Assembly: GCA_003640385.1 (NCBI GenBank)
Contig: RCAB01000150.1
Location: forward strand, 1 to 64,000
Direction: 5' to 3'
DNA: 64,000 bases
Origin: Setaria digitata
Lineage: Eukaryota > Nematoda > Chromadorea > Rhabditida > Setariidae
In this document: positions 51,714 to 63,716 of the stretch, in pieces
Position numbering within the stretch: position 1 is the first letter of the stretch
Layout: each line of letters opens with the position of its first letter
Made by a program: the position numbers and the translations under genes
Notes under the pieces: generated by a model
Databases searched by the model: none
The model's input: only the letters and a program-made list of their open reading frames with translations
What the model was told of the DNA's origin: nothing

Positions 51714-51721
51714 ACTTTTAG
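51714..51721 (+). other. Acceptor immediately before the SLC6 start codon, probable spliced-leader site
   Basis: ACTTTTAG is followed by GT and then the ATG at 51724. A two-nucleotide leader after an acceptor is common for trans-spliced nematode mRNAs. A cis exon carrying only 5' UTR is the alternative. Confidence 0.45.
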
Positions 51722-51723
51722 GT

Positions 51724-54652
51724 ATGACAAACCTCACGGAAGGATTAAAGATTGATGATAAGGATAAGAAGGTATCAGTGGCTTACAAGGATTCCAAATC
51801 ACTACCAGACAATAATGCTACTGCGAAAAAAAGAAAATCTTTGGCGTTAGAACGAGAACAATGGACAAGACCGCTCGATTTTATCATGTCAATGATTGCT
51901 TATGCCGTTGGTTTAGGTAGATATTAAAAGCATTTTAATTAGCATTAAATATATTTGAAAATTTGAACTTGATGAGCTCATCTAATAATATAGTTATAAT
52001 TGAGAAGTGCAAATTAGTTTGAGCTTATAGAAAACAAATGAAAAAAATATCATTTAGGGTCAAATTACAAAGTTTGCTTTCATTATTTATATTGTTTTTT
52101 TTTTCCTTGAGTTAGTTTTATTAATTTCATCTATTAAAATCTTAAATTGTATGGAATTGAAACTGTCTTGCACCATTGAACTGTTCAAATTTGCATCAGA
52201 ATAAAGCAAGCAAGCTAATTAATGGTAAAAAATTTCGAAATATTTTATTCGGATCCTTTAGTTCTGTTTGGACAAGAGCATCTCCAAATATGGCTAATAT
52301 ATTTCAGGAAATTTTGAGATAAATATTTCAAGAAGTCTTAGATTAATTAAAATATGTATTACTCATAGCATTTACGATTGAAACTAATTATTAATTAAAT
52401 TAATTATAACAGGCGTATTCTCGCTGAGCATTTTATTTCTTTGTTTTAAAGTGATTTGTTTAAATAATTTTTTCAGGCAACGTATGGAGATTTCCATATT
52501 TATGTTTTAAAAATGGTGGCGGTTCGTTTTATTTCTATTTTGTTTTGTAAATTTCAAGTTTTTATGATTAGCAATATTCTTTTTTATGGGCAATTTTTAA
52601 TTCATAATAATAATAATAGTAAATAACAACAACAACACTAATAATATTTAATGGTAATTAATAACAATAATGACAATACAAAACTAATAGCAACAATAAT
52701 ATAGCCTTAGTTTTAATTAAATTTTTATCAGGTTCATTTCTGGTTGTCTATTCAATATTTTTCTCACTTGGCGCATTACCTGTGTTTATTCTCGAAATTA
52801 CCTTAGGCCAATATGTTCAACGTGGCGCTATGGAAATTTGGAATTTATGTCCTTTGTTTAAGGGTTAATTTTAATCACTACTTAACGATATCATTGTAAA
52901 TATGCTAACATTGTCATCTAACACTTCACAAAGTTTTTTATTGCTTAGGTGTTGGTATTGGCAATGTTGTGATCGCATTTATGTGTATCGCATATTTTTG
53001 CGTCATATCAAGTTGGTCGATCTTTTACATGATCAATTCAATAGCATCAGTTTTTCCATGGGAAACTTGTAATAATTGGTGGTAAGTTTGACTTCTGAAC
53101 TCTTTAATTAATTGAATACAAAGTTTGACCAATTCATCTATGTGTTGTTGTGATTAAATAATAGTATGATTTCATTTTTTACAATTGTAATGTGATATAA
53201 TTGCTAATCTTTTATGATAATAATAAAATTAATCCAGGCTTTTTTTATAGTTATAATCCTCTACTTATCATAGCTGTTTGAAGTTCCCTCTTACAGGAAT
53301 GATAAGACTTGCATAACAGGACGTGAAAGTGCAACAGTAATATCACGAATTATTGCAAATTTGTCAAAATTTAATTTAACAACAGAAACAAGCGTCGAGC
53401 AATACTGGGAGTAAGCTTATACGCCAGATTATCTTTTTTTTTTTTTTTTTTTTTTAATATTTTCAATAATAAACAGTATTATTAATAAGTGATAAATATA
53501 ATAATTATTCGATTCTGTTTCATATTTAAATAGATTTTAATCATAATAATTAATATGAACAATAATAATAATAATAAATAATAGTAACCTTGCTCTTTCT
53601 TGTGTAAATTAGTCATATTTTATTTTTAGCACAAACATTCATTCATTAAACATGCTCTTTCAATAATAATTATTTTCATCAATAATTAAATTTTTACTAG
53701 CAACATTCGTGTTTTTTTTTTTTGATGTTTTATGATTAATGTTTGTTTTTTTTTTTTTTTTTTTAGCTTATTAATAAAATTTTAATCCTTTTTTCTTTTT
53801 TTTTTTTGCTTTTCAAGACGACGAGTGTTAATGCAAACTAATTCGATATCAAATTACGGTGGAATTCAATGGGAACTTCTCGGAATAATGACGTTCTGTT
53901 GGATTATCGTATACTTCGCACTCTGGAAAGGCATTACACGTGCTCGTAAGGTAAAAAAAATAAAAAATAAAAAATAAAAAAAAAAAAATAGGAAAGAATG
54001 GGCGATAAAAGAAAAATTAGAAGCAGTTAGTTGGTGTTTCTTATAAGAAATTCAATATAAATCAGTATTATAATAATAATTAATTAGTTTAACAGGGTTA
54101 AAATATATTTTATTTATTTATTTACTTATTTATTTTTGTCTATCTCTTCTCAATAGATCTTAAATAATTTAGGGACTTATCGATTGGCGTTTGAATTAGG
54201 GAGAAATTGTATAAATAAATTTTTTTTTTTTCCTTTTTCTTTTTTTTTTGAAAAATTTTTCAAAATTTCTGTAAATTTCAATGAAAATTATATTCGAACA
54301 TTTCAGTATGGAGTATTATTTTACAGGATTATGTAATGGCCTGTTTTGCATTTTTTCGGCTCAGCAATTGCTGATTTTCTGGTATTTTTGCTTTCTGGAA
54401 TATTGATAAGACTTCCAGAGTACGCCATTTAGTTTTACTTAACCTAAAGTCTAATCGCCAGTGTTAAGTAATTTCTAACAATGCAATAACTAAATTAGTT
54501 GGCCTGAAAAGTGAGCACACACAAAATACACACACATACACAACTGTACATGAAAAAAGTTTAAGAAGTTCTCAAAAAAAAAAAAAAAAAAAAAAAATGG
54601 AAAGTTAACATACTTTAAGCAAATGTCTCTCTCTCTATCTCTCTTTTCCCTT

Positions 54653-54683
<31 letters not shown>

Positions 54684-57600
54684 TCTTTCCATATCATTTT
54701 GTTTTTTTTTTTTTTTGTTTTTTTAAATTTTAAGAATTAGTTAGTTAAGGACAAAGTCTGTAGCTTATCTGAGCTGCTGGACAGTAAGCATGTTCCACAT
54801 TCGCTGTATTGTTCAACGCCTAACCGACGATCCTCTAAGGAATTTGTCAAAGATGGCAGGTAACTTTTGAGATTGAGTTTTTCTTTTTTTTTTGAAAAAA
54901 AAAAAAAGTTTTATTTTAAGGATAGGATGAGCAGTAGTAGTGATAATGGTGATAGTAGTAGTAGTAAGTAATAAGTGGTAAAGAGTAGTAGTAGTACTTA
55001 TTAGTGGTTGAAATTAGTAGTAATAGTAGTAATATGGATTCTGAAATTATCATAACTAATTCTCATCATTGATTTTGTTTATTGCCAGCAAAGTGAAATT
55101 CAATTTAACGAAAGAAATATTTGGGGGAAAAAAAAAAAAAAAAAGAAAGAGAAATAGTTGTTTTTTCATTTTTTTTTTCCATTTTTTCTCATTTTCTAAA
55201 TACAGAATTCTTTCTTTAAATATTTGAGAATTAAGGAAGAATTGAATCGATTCAAAATTTTCAGGATATTAGAGAAAGATCGGAATCAGCATTGAGGTTG
55301 AGGGAATCGTCTACAAACCACAAATGAGATATTTTTGAGATTTGTTGCTAATTTGTTTCACGTCAAAAGTCGAAGTAATTGTTTAACGTAAAATGTTTCA
55401 TCCAATGGGTCAAAATTCAGCAATAGTTCAAAGTCCGGAATTTCGTCGTAGATGAATGCTGAAACCAATGGATTCCAACAACAGCTTTAAAATTTTCAAT
55501 TTTTTCGGCTACATCAGTCTCACTCGATGATACTCAATTAGATCGAATAATGATATCATCTCATTCATCTTCTAGCGAATCTGTAAATTTTTTCTTACGC
55601 CATCTCCTATCAATTCATAATTATCATTTTCGCCTGCAAAATTGCTTGTCCTATGTTTCTTCGGGATTTCTCTTATCACTGATGGCTTTCTCGACTATCA
55701 TCTAACAACTATCGCTCTTCGACTTATTCCCGGATGAAATTTTCAAACACTGTTTGAATTTATCAGGCATAATTTTCCGGCTTGTTGCTCTTCTTTTAGT
55801 TTTACAAATATGAACGCCAATCATTTTCCTCTCTCATTATCATCGTCGTTATCAGCATCAGTTCATTCGAATATTCGGTCGGAAATGAGGAATGGATCTC
55901 AAATTATCATTAAAATGGGTAAATTTTCCCGAGAAAAGGAACTGAATTTTAATTCAATGAAAAACATGCCTTTTTCCATTGCAGTTTGTGTATTTTTGCG
56001 CGTTATCACCGTATTTCATGCTGGTGATTCTGCTTGCCCGTGGGTTAACATTGCCCGGTGCTGCAGTGGGTATCAAATTCTACCTAACACCAAATGCTAC
56101 AAAATTATGGGATATTACTGTATGGAAAGATGCAGGCACCCAGGTGTCTTTTTCTTTCTTTTTAACCTTTAACCTTCACTAATAGTTTGTTTTTTTTTTT
56201 TTTTTTTAATAATTATTGAAAAAAAAAAAGAAAAAAAAAATAGTCGTATGATTGAATCGATTTTGAGATTATTTCCTAGAAAATCTTTATAATTTTAAAA
56301 TTGTACAGCGGTAATGAAGCGCTGATATTAGTAGTACTGAAAAGTGTTTTTTATTCAATATTTTCCATTTCTAATTCTGAAAATTTTCTGAAAAAATAGT
56401 CTTTCTGAGGCCTTATAATCAAACTTTTAGAATTCCTTGAATTTTCTGGACTCAACAAAGCGGGACTTTGTATAAAAGTCAACTACGAAAACTTTTTAAA
56501 AAATTATGTACTAGAATTTGCAAAATCGATTCAATCATACGACTATCCTCACTTCAAACTAAACTTATTTAATAAGAATGTTGTAAATTGACCTATTTTT
56601 AGGTTTTTTACTCTTATGGTGTCGGATTCGGTACACTAATTGCATTAGGATCTCACAATAAGAAATCTCACAATTGCTTCAGGTGATTGTTAATTTTAGG
56701 ATTAATTTAGAATAAAAAGGAAAAAGAAAAGTTAATTTTAGAATTTTAGAATATAATAAGAAAGAAAAGGAAACAAACAAACAAAAGTACTGAAATCTAA
56801 AAAAAAAACTTTCCATTTTTGTTTTAATATTTTTTTTTTTAGTAAATTTTGAATTTTGGAAATGAGAATTATTACAGAGATGGCTTTATTATGTGTTTCA
56901 TAAATGGATCTACAAGTATGCTTGCTGGTTAGAAAATTTTTTACTTTTTTCATTGAACTTTCATGTAATTATTTATAGTTCTAAAAGTGTGATGAAAAGA
57001 TAGATTCATATTAATCAATAAAATTTTTACATATAGTTCAAGGAGACATTTCTGCTAGAAAGGTTAGAGTTCAAATTTATTGCTGCAAAGGTAGCTAAAT
57101 TTCAATTGAAGCTGATAACGGTGGAATCTAAAGGAAGTTTACAGGTCAGGATCTTCGTTATCTATCAGACAAAAGTATTAAAGCTTAACATTTTTCATCC
57201 TAAGAATATTTCATAACACTAAGTGTCTAAGGTGTTGTATGGCTAAAAAGTATTCGACATAATAGGAAATTTGATAATTAAATTTTGTAATTTTCTTTTC
57301 AGGTTTTGTTGTTTTTTCCATTCTTGGTTATATGTCTGTCACTGTTGATAAAAATATTGCTGAAATTGTTAAACCAGGTTCAAAATTTCCCGATTAAATT
57401 TAGCTCATTAATTAGTTGAAATATTAAACATATCAAAAATATTAAAATATGAAAGAATTATTTTTTTATGCAAAAATTTAATAGAATTATCAAAATTATA
57501 TTTTTTTTTTACTCGAAGCAATTTACTCACTTGCTTCATTAAATTAAAATTTCATTCCAGGACCAGGTCTGGCATTTTTAGCATATCCCGAAGTGGCCAG

Positions 57601-60012
57601 TAATCTTCCACTCAAGCAAATTTGGTCCGTGCTATTCTTTCTAATGATCACCATCCTTGGCCTAGATAGCCAGGTTAGTAAATTAATTGCTAATGAAAAT
57701 ATTCTCACAAGACAAAATATTTCAGCAATAAATGTGCAAATTTTCAGATCTGTATGTTGGAGGGCTTATACACAGCACTTGAAGATGTCTTTCCTCATTT
57801 TTTACGAAAATACAAGAAGACATCGCTTGCTGTTACTTGCTTTTTCTTCTTCATCCTTGGCATCCCTATGATTACCTACGTAAGATTTCCTCTCTTTTCT
57901 TCGCAAAAACAAAACAAGTAGTAAACAGAAGATAAATATCATCTAATTACGCTATTAAGCATAATTATCGTCTCCATTATCATAATATCTCACTATACTG
58001 ATACAGTAGATGCATCTCATTGCTCATACAGTAGCTGCATTGTCATCATTTATGCAGCACACAGATACTACAGGCAGATAACGACGATACATACTGCAGA
58101 TCGCTGTTCTGATATATGAGATATTATAATTTCTCTATATAGCATAATTATTGTTTTATTGCTCGTACAGTATGCAGAGGAATGGATACAGTATATACAT
58201 ATAGGAGTGGATACAGTATATATATATATGTCAAGGCAGTACAGTAGACATAACTGAAATTAATGTATCTAGAGTGCATGGATATCATGCTATGATAGAG
58301 TAGATATTCTGCTTATGCAGTGAACATGCTTTTATATTTATACAGTAGATAGATATTTTAATACTTTAACAGTTGAACTGAATTGAATAATGTTGAGGCT
58401 GGCTCATACTGGCTAACTTTATTTGACGCATACGGTGCTAGCGGAATTGCACTACTGTTTGTTGTCTTTTTTGAAGTTACCGGACTTTCATGGGGATTTG
58501 GTAAGTTAAATTTTAGTATTTATTAGAAAAACTGATAAAATTGCGCTATAAAATATTTTTATTCAATAATTTAGTCTTCAGTTATGATTTTATTTTCCTA
58601 GATTTGCATATTGATTAAATTACAGTCGAAAAAAAAAGTTATCAAAAAACCTTTTCACTTAAATATATCATATAATAATGTCATATATGTGTACAGTATT
58701 CATGCATAGCCTACAGTAGTATCATTCATATTGTATGATTTATGTTTGAGGTGCGCATAAAGTACATGCTGCTTTAAAAGAGATGATCGGTGTAGAGCTT
58801 TGGGGATGTTGGATTATTGTTTGGAAATTTCTCACACCACTTGTTACCGCGGTTAGTTGATAATTTTGCAATGAAATTTTGAGCGCTAGTTTTGTAGTGA
58901 GTGAAAAAAATAAGTTCCTTAAAATTACGCTATAAAATATTTTTATTCAATAATTTAGTCTTTAGTTATGATTTTGTTTTCCTAGATTTGCATATTAATT
59001 AAATTACAGTCAAAAAAAAAAATAGCAAAAAATCTTTTCACTCAAATATATCATATAATAATGTCATATATGTGTACAGTATTCATGCATAGCCTACAGT
59101 AGTATCATTCATATCGTATGATTTATAATTACACTATGAAATATTTTTATTCAATAAAAAATAATTTTTAAATATCAATTTTTTAAATAAATTTTAACCT
59201 AACTTTGTATTTAAAAATTATTACAATTTCTATAGGCTTTTGCTCAGTTTTTCTTTTTCTTTCTTTCTTTTTTTTTTTTTCTTTTTTGAAGTAATATTTT
59301 TTATTCGTCATCACACATTTTTACATTTTCTATCAGTTTGAGCACAATAAAATGCTTTCAAAACTTTTCAAACCATATAACATTTGTATTGAAGTGTAAA
59401 CAAATATCTCATTTCATAAGGCATCTTATAAATTTATTTTATTTTTTTTTTTTTTTTTTTTTTCATTTAATAAATTTAATCTCTGGCTAAATTTTTCGTC
59501 AGTTATCTTTTCATTTAATCACAATTACAAATATTGGCAATTTTCAGATTTTATTCTTTTTCTGTATTTATAAGTATCAACCGTTAAAGTATCCGACCGG
59601 AGAAAGTTTTCCGGTTTGGGCTGAAGTATTTGGATTTTTCTTATCTTCTTGTTCTATAGTTGTTATACCAGGCTATGCACTTTACTATCTTTTCTCGACT
59701 AATCTCGATAGTTCCCTCAAAGAGGTTTTTTATCTTTCAAAAATTTCTAATTTTCGTATCAAAACTATTTTTCTAACTAATACTTTCTTAAGCGAAATGT
59801 ACGACACTCCATGGGACAAAAAATTTAATTAAAAATTTTAAATAACGCTAAATTTAAATGACAAATAATAGACGTATACTTATTACTTCTAGCGTATACG
59901 ACGTGGTTTACATCCTCCATCCGATTTCAAGACCGGTTTGCCTCCGTCACTTGCGTTTGAACAGAATGATATCGATATGGAATTCATTGATTTCGAAAGC
60001 ATAAAGCGTTGA
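51724..60012 (+). CDS. SLC6 sodium/chloride-dependent neurotransmitter or amino-acid symporter (16 exons, 619 aa)
   Basis: This is a plasma-membrane Na+-coupled importer of a transmitter or osmolyte. Exons: 51724-51916, 52477-52521, 52732-52863, 52949-53081, 53297-53410, 53818-53950, 55985-56143, 56603-56682, 56878-56927, 57303-57377, 57561-57673, 57748-57879, 58398-58500, 58751-58851, 59548-59724, 59893-60012. All phases fit. TM1 holds the Na+-site signature [20 protein letters not shown] (61-80). Gly63 replaces the Asp of monoamine carriers, so GABA, glycine, betaine or another amino acid is likelier. EL2 has the family pattern [14 protein letters not shown] with paired cysteines, then two N-glycosylation sites (NLS, NLT). 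TM6 follows with [18 protein letters not shown] (306-323) and TM8 lies near 390-413. TM10 contains [13 protein letters not shown]. The tail is acidic and cytoplasmic. It is one of the nematode snf genes; which one I cannot say. Intron 6 (53951-55984) is unusually long. Confidence 0.95.
54626..54690. repeat. (CT)n microsatellite in SLC6 intron 6
   Basis: Interrupted CT dinucleotides (TCTCTCTCTATCTCTC...TTTCTCTCTCTCTC) follow a 23-base poly-A tract at about 54575. Confidence 0.85.
54929..55035. repeat. Imperfect (AGT)n tract in SLC6 intron 6
   Basis: AGTAGTAGTGATAATGGTGA and similar trinucleotides continue for about 100 bp with frequent interruptions. Confidence 0.75.
58537..59155. repeat. ~206-bp direct repeat on both sides of SLC6 exon 14
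   Basis: Copy 1 is 58537-58743 and copy 2 is 58921-59126. They share long identical blocks such as CATATATGTGTACAGTATTC and ATGCATAGCCTACAGTAGTA. A third, truncated copy (about 59127-59155) restates the unit's first 30 bases. Exon 14 (58751-58851) lies between copies 1 and 2, with its acceptor only a few bases after copy 1 ends. Confidence 0.9.
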
Positions 60013-60506
60013 AATTTATCACAATTCATTCCCGGCAAATCATTGTTTTAAAAATAGAAAAATTTTCCAAAATAATTCTAATCCCTCGGTCTAATTTTTA
60101 AAGAACTGATTTATATGCAATTCTATCGAATATCTAATCTTTTATATAAAATTTCTATATTTTTTTATTTTTTTTCGTATTCTAATCCTCTTTCCTTGCC
60201 TTCAGCTGCATAATTTCTTCCTTTCCCATCTCGTAAAAAGTGCTGAAGCGCTCCTGTAAAAGCAATACCAAGAAATGTGTGCCAATTTTTAATTAAATTT
60301 AATAATTAAATATTCTTTTGTCATATACAGAAGTTAAAACTTCTTGCATGTTCATTTTCCTATTTGTAACATATACTTTTATTTTAATATATACTCTTAT
60401 TTTAATATTATAAAGTTCAAATGTGCATTTTATACACGCACTAAATCTGTTTGTTTTGAGTCTCCCAATAAGAACTTACTAATTTCTAATTATTAATACT
60501 GATTTC

Positions 60507-60512
60507 AATAAA
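60507..60512 (+). terminator. Candidate polyadenylation signal AATAAA
   Basis: An exact AATAAA lies about 495 nt after the SLC6 stop. Closer variant hexamers may be the ones used. Confidence 0.25.
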
Positions 60513-62088
60513 ATCATGGGACTTTCTCTTAACAATTTAATTAAATTATAAGCAATGCTGCTCTAACACATTTTATATTTCACCATTCCTTTATCGATGC
60601 TTTTGTTCCCTCACATCTTAGCTATGATTAAATTGAATTCGCCCATTTACTTGCTTAGTTATATATTTAATTCAATCAGTTATCAGCAGTAGAATTTATT
60701 CTGCTAAAAGCATACAAGAGATTTGATGTGGAATGACAAAATACAGAAAATAACTGCCCTAATTTCGTTTTAAGTTTCTTTTAAATTTTCACAATTTTAT
60801 TTTCTTCTCAATTAAGCTTTTTCTCAAAATATTGGATTACTTGGAGTTATGTTAGAAATCGTATAAATACAGGACAAAAACCAAACTCTTTGTTTGGCAT
60901 ATAAATTAATTTTCGAATTCCAGAAACACATCTTACAATTGATTATAATTGATAATTTTCTCAGTGCCTAGTATTAATTACTTCAGGAATGATTTGTTCA
61001 ATAATTACACGATAATAAGACTTATAACAGTTGTTGTTGTTTCAATATTAAATGAAAAAAAAAAAAAATAGAATTACATATTAGTAGCAACATATCAAGG
61101 TAAAGAATAATTTAGAGAAAATAAAAGATTTCTTTTAGATACTAAAAGCCGGATATTCAAAAATCAATTACTAAGATGAGTTTATCAAAGACAAGGCTTG
61201 AAATAAAAAATTCGCCTAAAATATGATAACGAGAACAAAAACTCCACAATATCAATATTTTTATATTCAACCTTTTTCTCATCTCAGAATTCAATCCAAT
61301 ATTGTGCAAAACAAAACTAATTTTATCTATTCTTTTGAAACTTTCACCGAAAATTAATCATAAAAAGAATTCAAACATTACTGCACTATCGTAAATGGGA
61401 AATATTAACTTGCTAATTCAGGAAATTACATAATTCCGACAACTTTTAGTTTCTAGTACCAGATTTCAATATTCCGCCAATTCCTCATTATTTATTAGTA
61501 ATTAATTAATTACTGACAAAAAAAAACATTTCACACGGCAGCACATTATGAATGAGGTAACTGACAACTGTTCCTGACAACTCATATTAAGGGAAAATAA
61601 TTCTGAAATTTTACAGAACACGTCAAATACTGAGACAGTTTAATGCAAGTAAACAACTCTTTTAATTCCTTGCCCAGTCCACTGATATCTAATATTACTT
61701 TCTAAGTAGGTCTTTCAAGACTTTGAATTAAGTTCCTGTACTGAAAAAAGAAAAATTTGTTTTTAATCATAAAGTCACTCCAAGAAAGAGAAAACGCATC
61801 TGAGTTCACAAATCATTTACAACACAATTGAATGAATGGCTATGATAAGTTGCGTTGAAAATTATTTCATGGTGACCTTTGACTTATCAAAAATAAAAAG
61901 CACTTAATTAAAAAATCTTTCCTAGTTGGTAAATTCCAATGACACCACACACTATAACTGAATGAGAATAGGCTTTAACATATTTAACAAAATTGAAGGG
62001 GAAAACACAAATAAAGACCTATGCCATATGTCATATACTATGAACTGCAGCTGAAAAAAAAAAAAAAAAAAAAAAAAAAAGGCTAAAA
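60513..62088. other. Convergent intergenic region between SLC6 and TFIIF alpha genes
   Basis: Two 3' ends face each other here and I see no gene. TTTATT at 61491-61496 would read as AATAAA for the minus-strand TFIIF gene. TGACCTTTGACTT at about 61872-61884 is an imperfect DR-1-like site. A poly-A tract of 25 or more bases lies at about 62054-62081, just before the TFIIF stop. Confidence 0.5.
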
Positions 62089-63716
62089 CTAAGCAAGATT
62101 ATTGTTCAGCGAGAAGAATAATACTTCCTTCTTGCCATGTTTCTGTTTGAATTGATGTGGTTCTATTCGCTTTAATATAGCAGCTAGCTTTTGCACTATC
62201 TCCGATTTTTCCATGTCACCACATTTTGATTTTATTTTAGAAAGTAGCTCTTTCGTTGTATGAGGCTTTCTGCAAAACAAAACTTGAATCACAAAATAAA
62301 TGAATATTAAGCAATAAAACTAGTGAGAAAATGTTAAAAAGTACTTATTTTCACAAATTCCAAATAAAGTAACAATGTTACATTTCCATCCTACTTTATT
62401 CGTAATTAGAAAAATAAAGAGTAAAGCAAAATATCATTATTTTTTGAACAAAAAACATGATAAAACACCCAGAAACACTCGAAAAAACTACCTTCGAAGA
62501 TATCGCCGAACTGTTTCTTCGTTCAAACCATCCTGATTTGCTGCTGACTGTGCAGTTGATACTGTTGTCATAGTCCTGTAAAAATCAAAAAATTGTTTCA
62601 TGAATAGCTTGAGCTTTAAGTAAAATACTAAAAAAGAGACTACTAAAATTATAGCCTATCATTATGTAGATGTGGATCCAAAAATCTGTCAAAAAACATA
62701 AAAGTTTCAATTTTTGCAATAAAACTAATCAAAAACATTAATGCCAGGAGGGAAAGACGAAATTTACGGTTGTTCGGATCTGGCTTTCTTTGCTTCAGTG
62801 TCTTGTACAGCTGCATCTTCTAGCGGTCGTTTCCTCACTGATAACTGCGGTTCTTCTGGAGTTTTTTTCTGCAAAATTCATAATAGTTTCTTCTGATGAT
62901 TCTGCTACACTGGAATTATTTTGTGCATCATAACAGATAAATCTCAAAGAAGGAAATGGCTTACCACTGGTAAAAAAATAGCCGAGTTCATTTCCTTATC
63001 AGGATCATCCGAATCGCTGCCCGATGAATCTGCAAAATTTTTAACACATAAACCAAGTAAAGCCAAGTGCTGCATTATTTTAATTTAATGCATTTTATTT
63101 CAAATTAATGGTGGATTCCCTATCACAACAGAGTATTAAAGTTTTTGTGTGATTAGAATAGTGATGATGCTTCTGTTCGAAATCTGTTTCAGGTTAAATT
63201 AAAAAATTAACCTCTTTCATCGACATCAATAAACTGCTTTTNGTATTAAAGTTTTTGTGTGATTAGAATAGTGATGATGCTTCTGTTCGAAATTTGTTTC
63301 AGGTTAAATTAAAAAATTAACCTCTTTCATCGACATCAATAAACTGCTTTTTTATCTCATCCCCATCATCATCCTCCACAGAAGAAAGAAGTTTCTTAGC
63401 TGAAAATTTCATTGTTAAAGTTCAAATCATGAGACTTCGTTCGTTTTTCTATTCTTCGAACAGCTGGGACAAAGTTTTAATAGTTAAAAATAAAAAAAAA
63501 AAAAACCTTTTAGAAAAAAAAAAGTAAATAGAAGAATGCTGTACATACTAGTATCATCGACATCACTGCTATCCGTATCAGAAAGGTCATCACCAATCAA
63601 TTTTTTCAAACCTGTTTCGTCACCTACAGCAACCATTGCCTCATCCACCTTTTGTTCCATAGGGACCGCATCTCGGCTAAAAATTTCATCTGAACAAATA
63701 AAATCAACGTAATCCG
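62089..63716 (-). CDS. gtf2f1: General transcription factor TFIIF alpha subunit (RAP74), C-terminal part, 5' end outside window
   Basis: RAP74 works with RAP30 in RNA polymerase II initiation and elongation, and its C-terminal winged helix contacts TFIIB and the CTD phosphatase FCP1. Exons in order of transcription: 63716-63549, 63399-63322, 63029-62965, 62868-62768, 62575-62492, 62269-62089. Phases agree. The visible 224 residues begin with acidic, Asp/Ser-rich linkers (LSDTDSSDVDD, SVEDDDGDE, SSGSDSDDPDKE), followed by a Lys/Arg/Pro-rich segment. They end in the diagnostic winged-helix domain: EETVRRYLRRKPHTTKELLS, then EIVQKLAAILKRIEPHQFKQ, then a terminal Phe-Ser-Leu strand and the stop. 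The first exon may instead start at 63689. The N-terminal dimerisation domain lies beyond the right edge. A scaffold join at 63242 duplicates part of the 63399-63322 exon. Confidence 0.9.
63133..63351. repeat. 109-bp duplication across a single N, probable assembly artefact
   Basis: 63133-63241 and 63243-63351 are almost identical; I saw one C/T difference (AAATCTGTT against AAATTTGTT). They are separated only by an N. The duplicated piece includes the 3' part of a TFIIF alpha exon and its donor. Only the right-hand copy is continuous with the rest of the exon. Confidence 0.85.

Larger units (their letters stand above)
54335..55935 (+). other. Exon-like segments inside long SLC6 intron 6
   Basis: Parts of this intron lack the usual homopolymers and stay open. 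One is about 54739-54859, ending ...[12 protein letters not shown] before a GTAACT donor. Another is 55265-55327, which follows TTTCAG and ends in TGA. A third is an 80-codon stretch at 55463-55705. The last starts at ATG 55810 and runs to a GTAAAT donor near 55918. None is needed by the transporter, whose exons 6 and 7 join in phase without them. I do not recognise the peptides. They could be alternative exons, a nested gene or decayed coding sequence. Confidence 0.3.

Noticed and set aside
55985..56172. Alternative frame with [15 protein letters not shown], resembling a cysteine-rich secreted peptide
   Set aside because: It is the wrong frame of transporter exon 7, whose proper frame continues TM5 with correct splice phases on both sides.
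62054..62081. Poly-A next to the TFIIF stop as a sign of retroposition
   Set aside because: The gene has several introns with proper phases, so it is not a processed copy, and similar poly-A runs occur all over the window.
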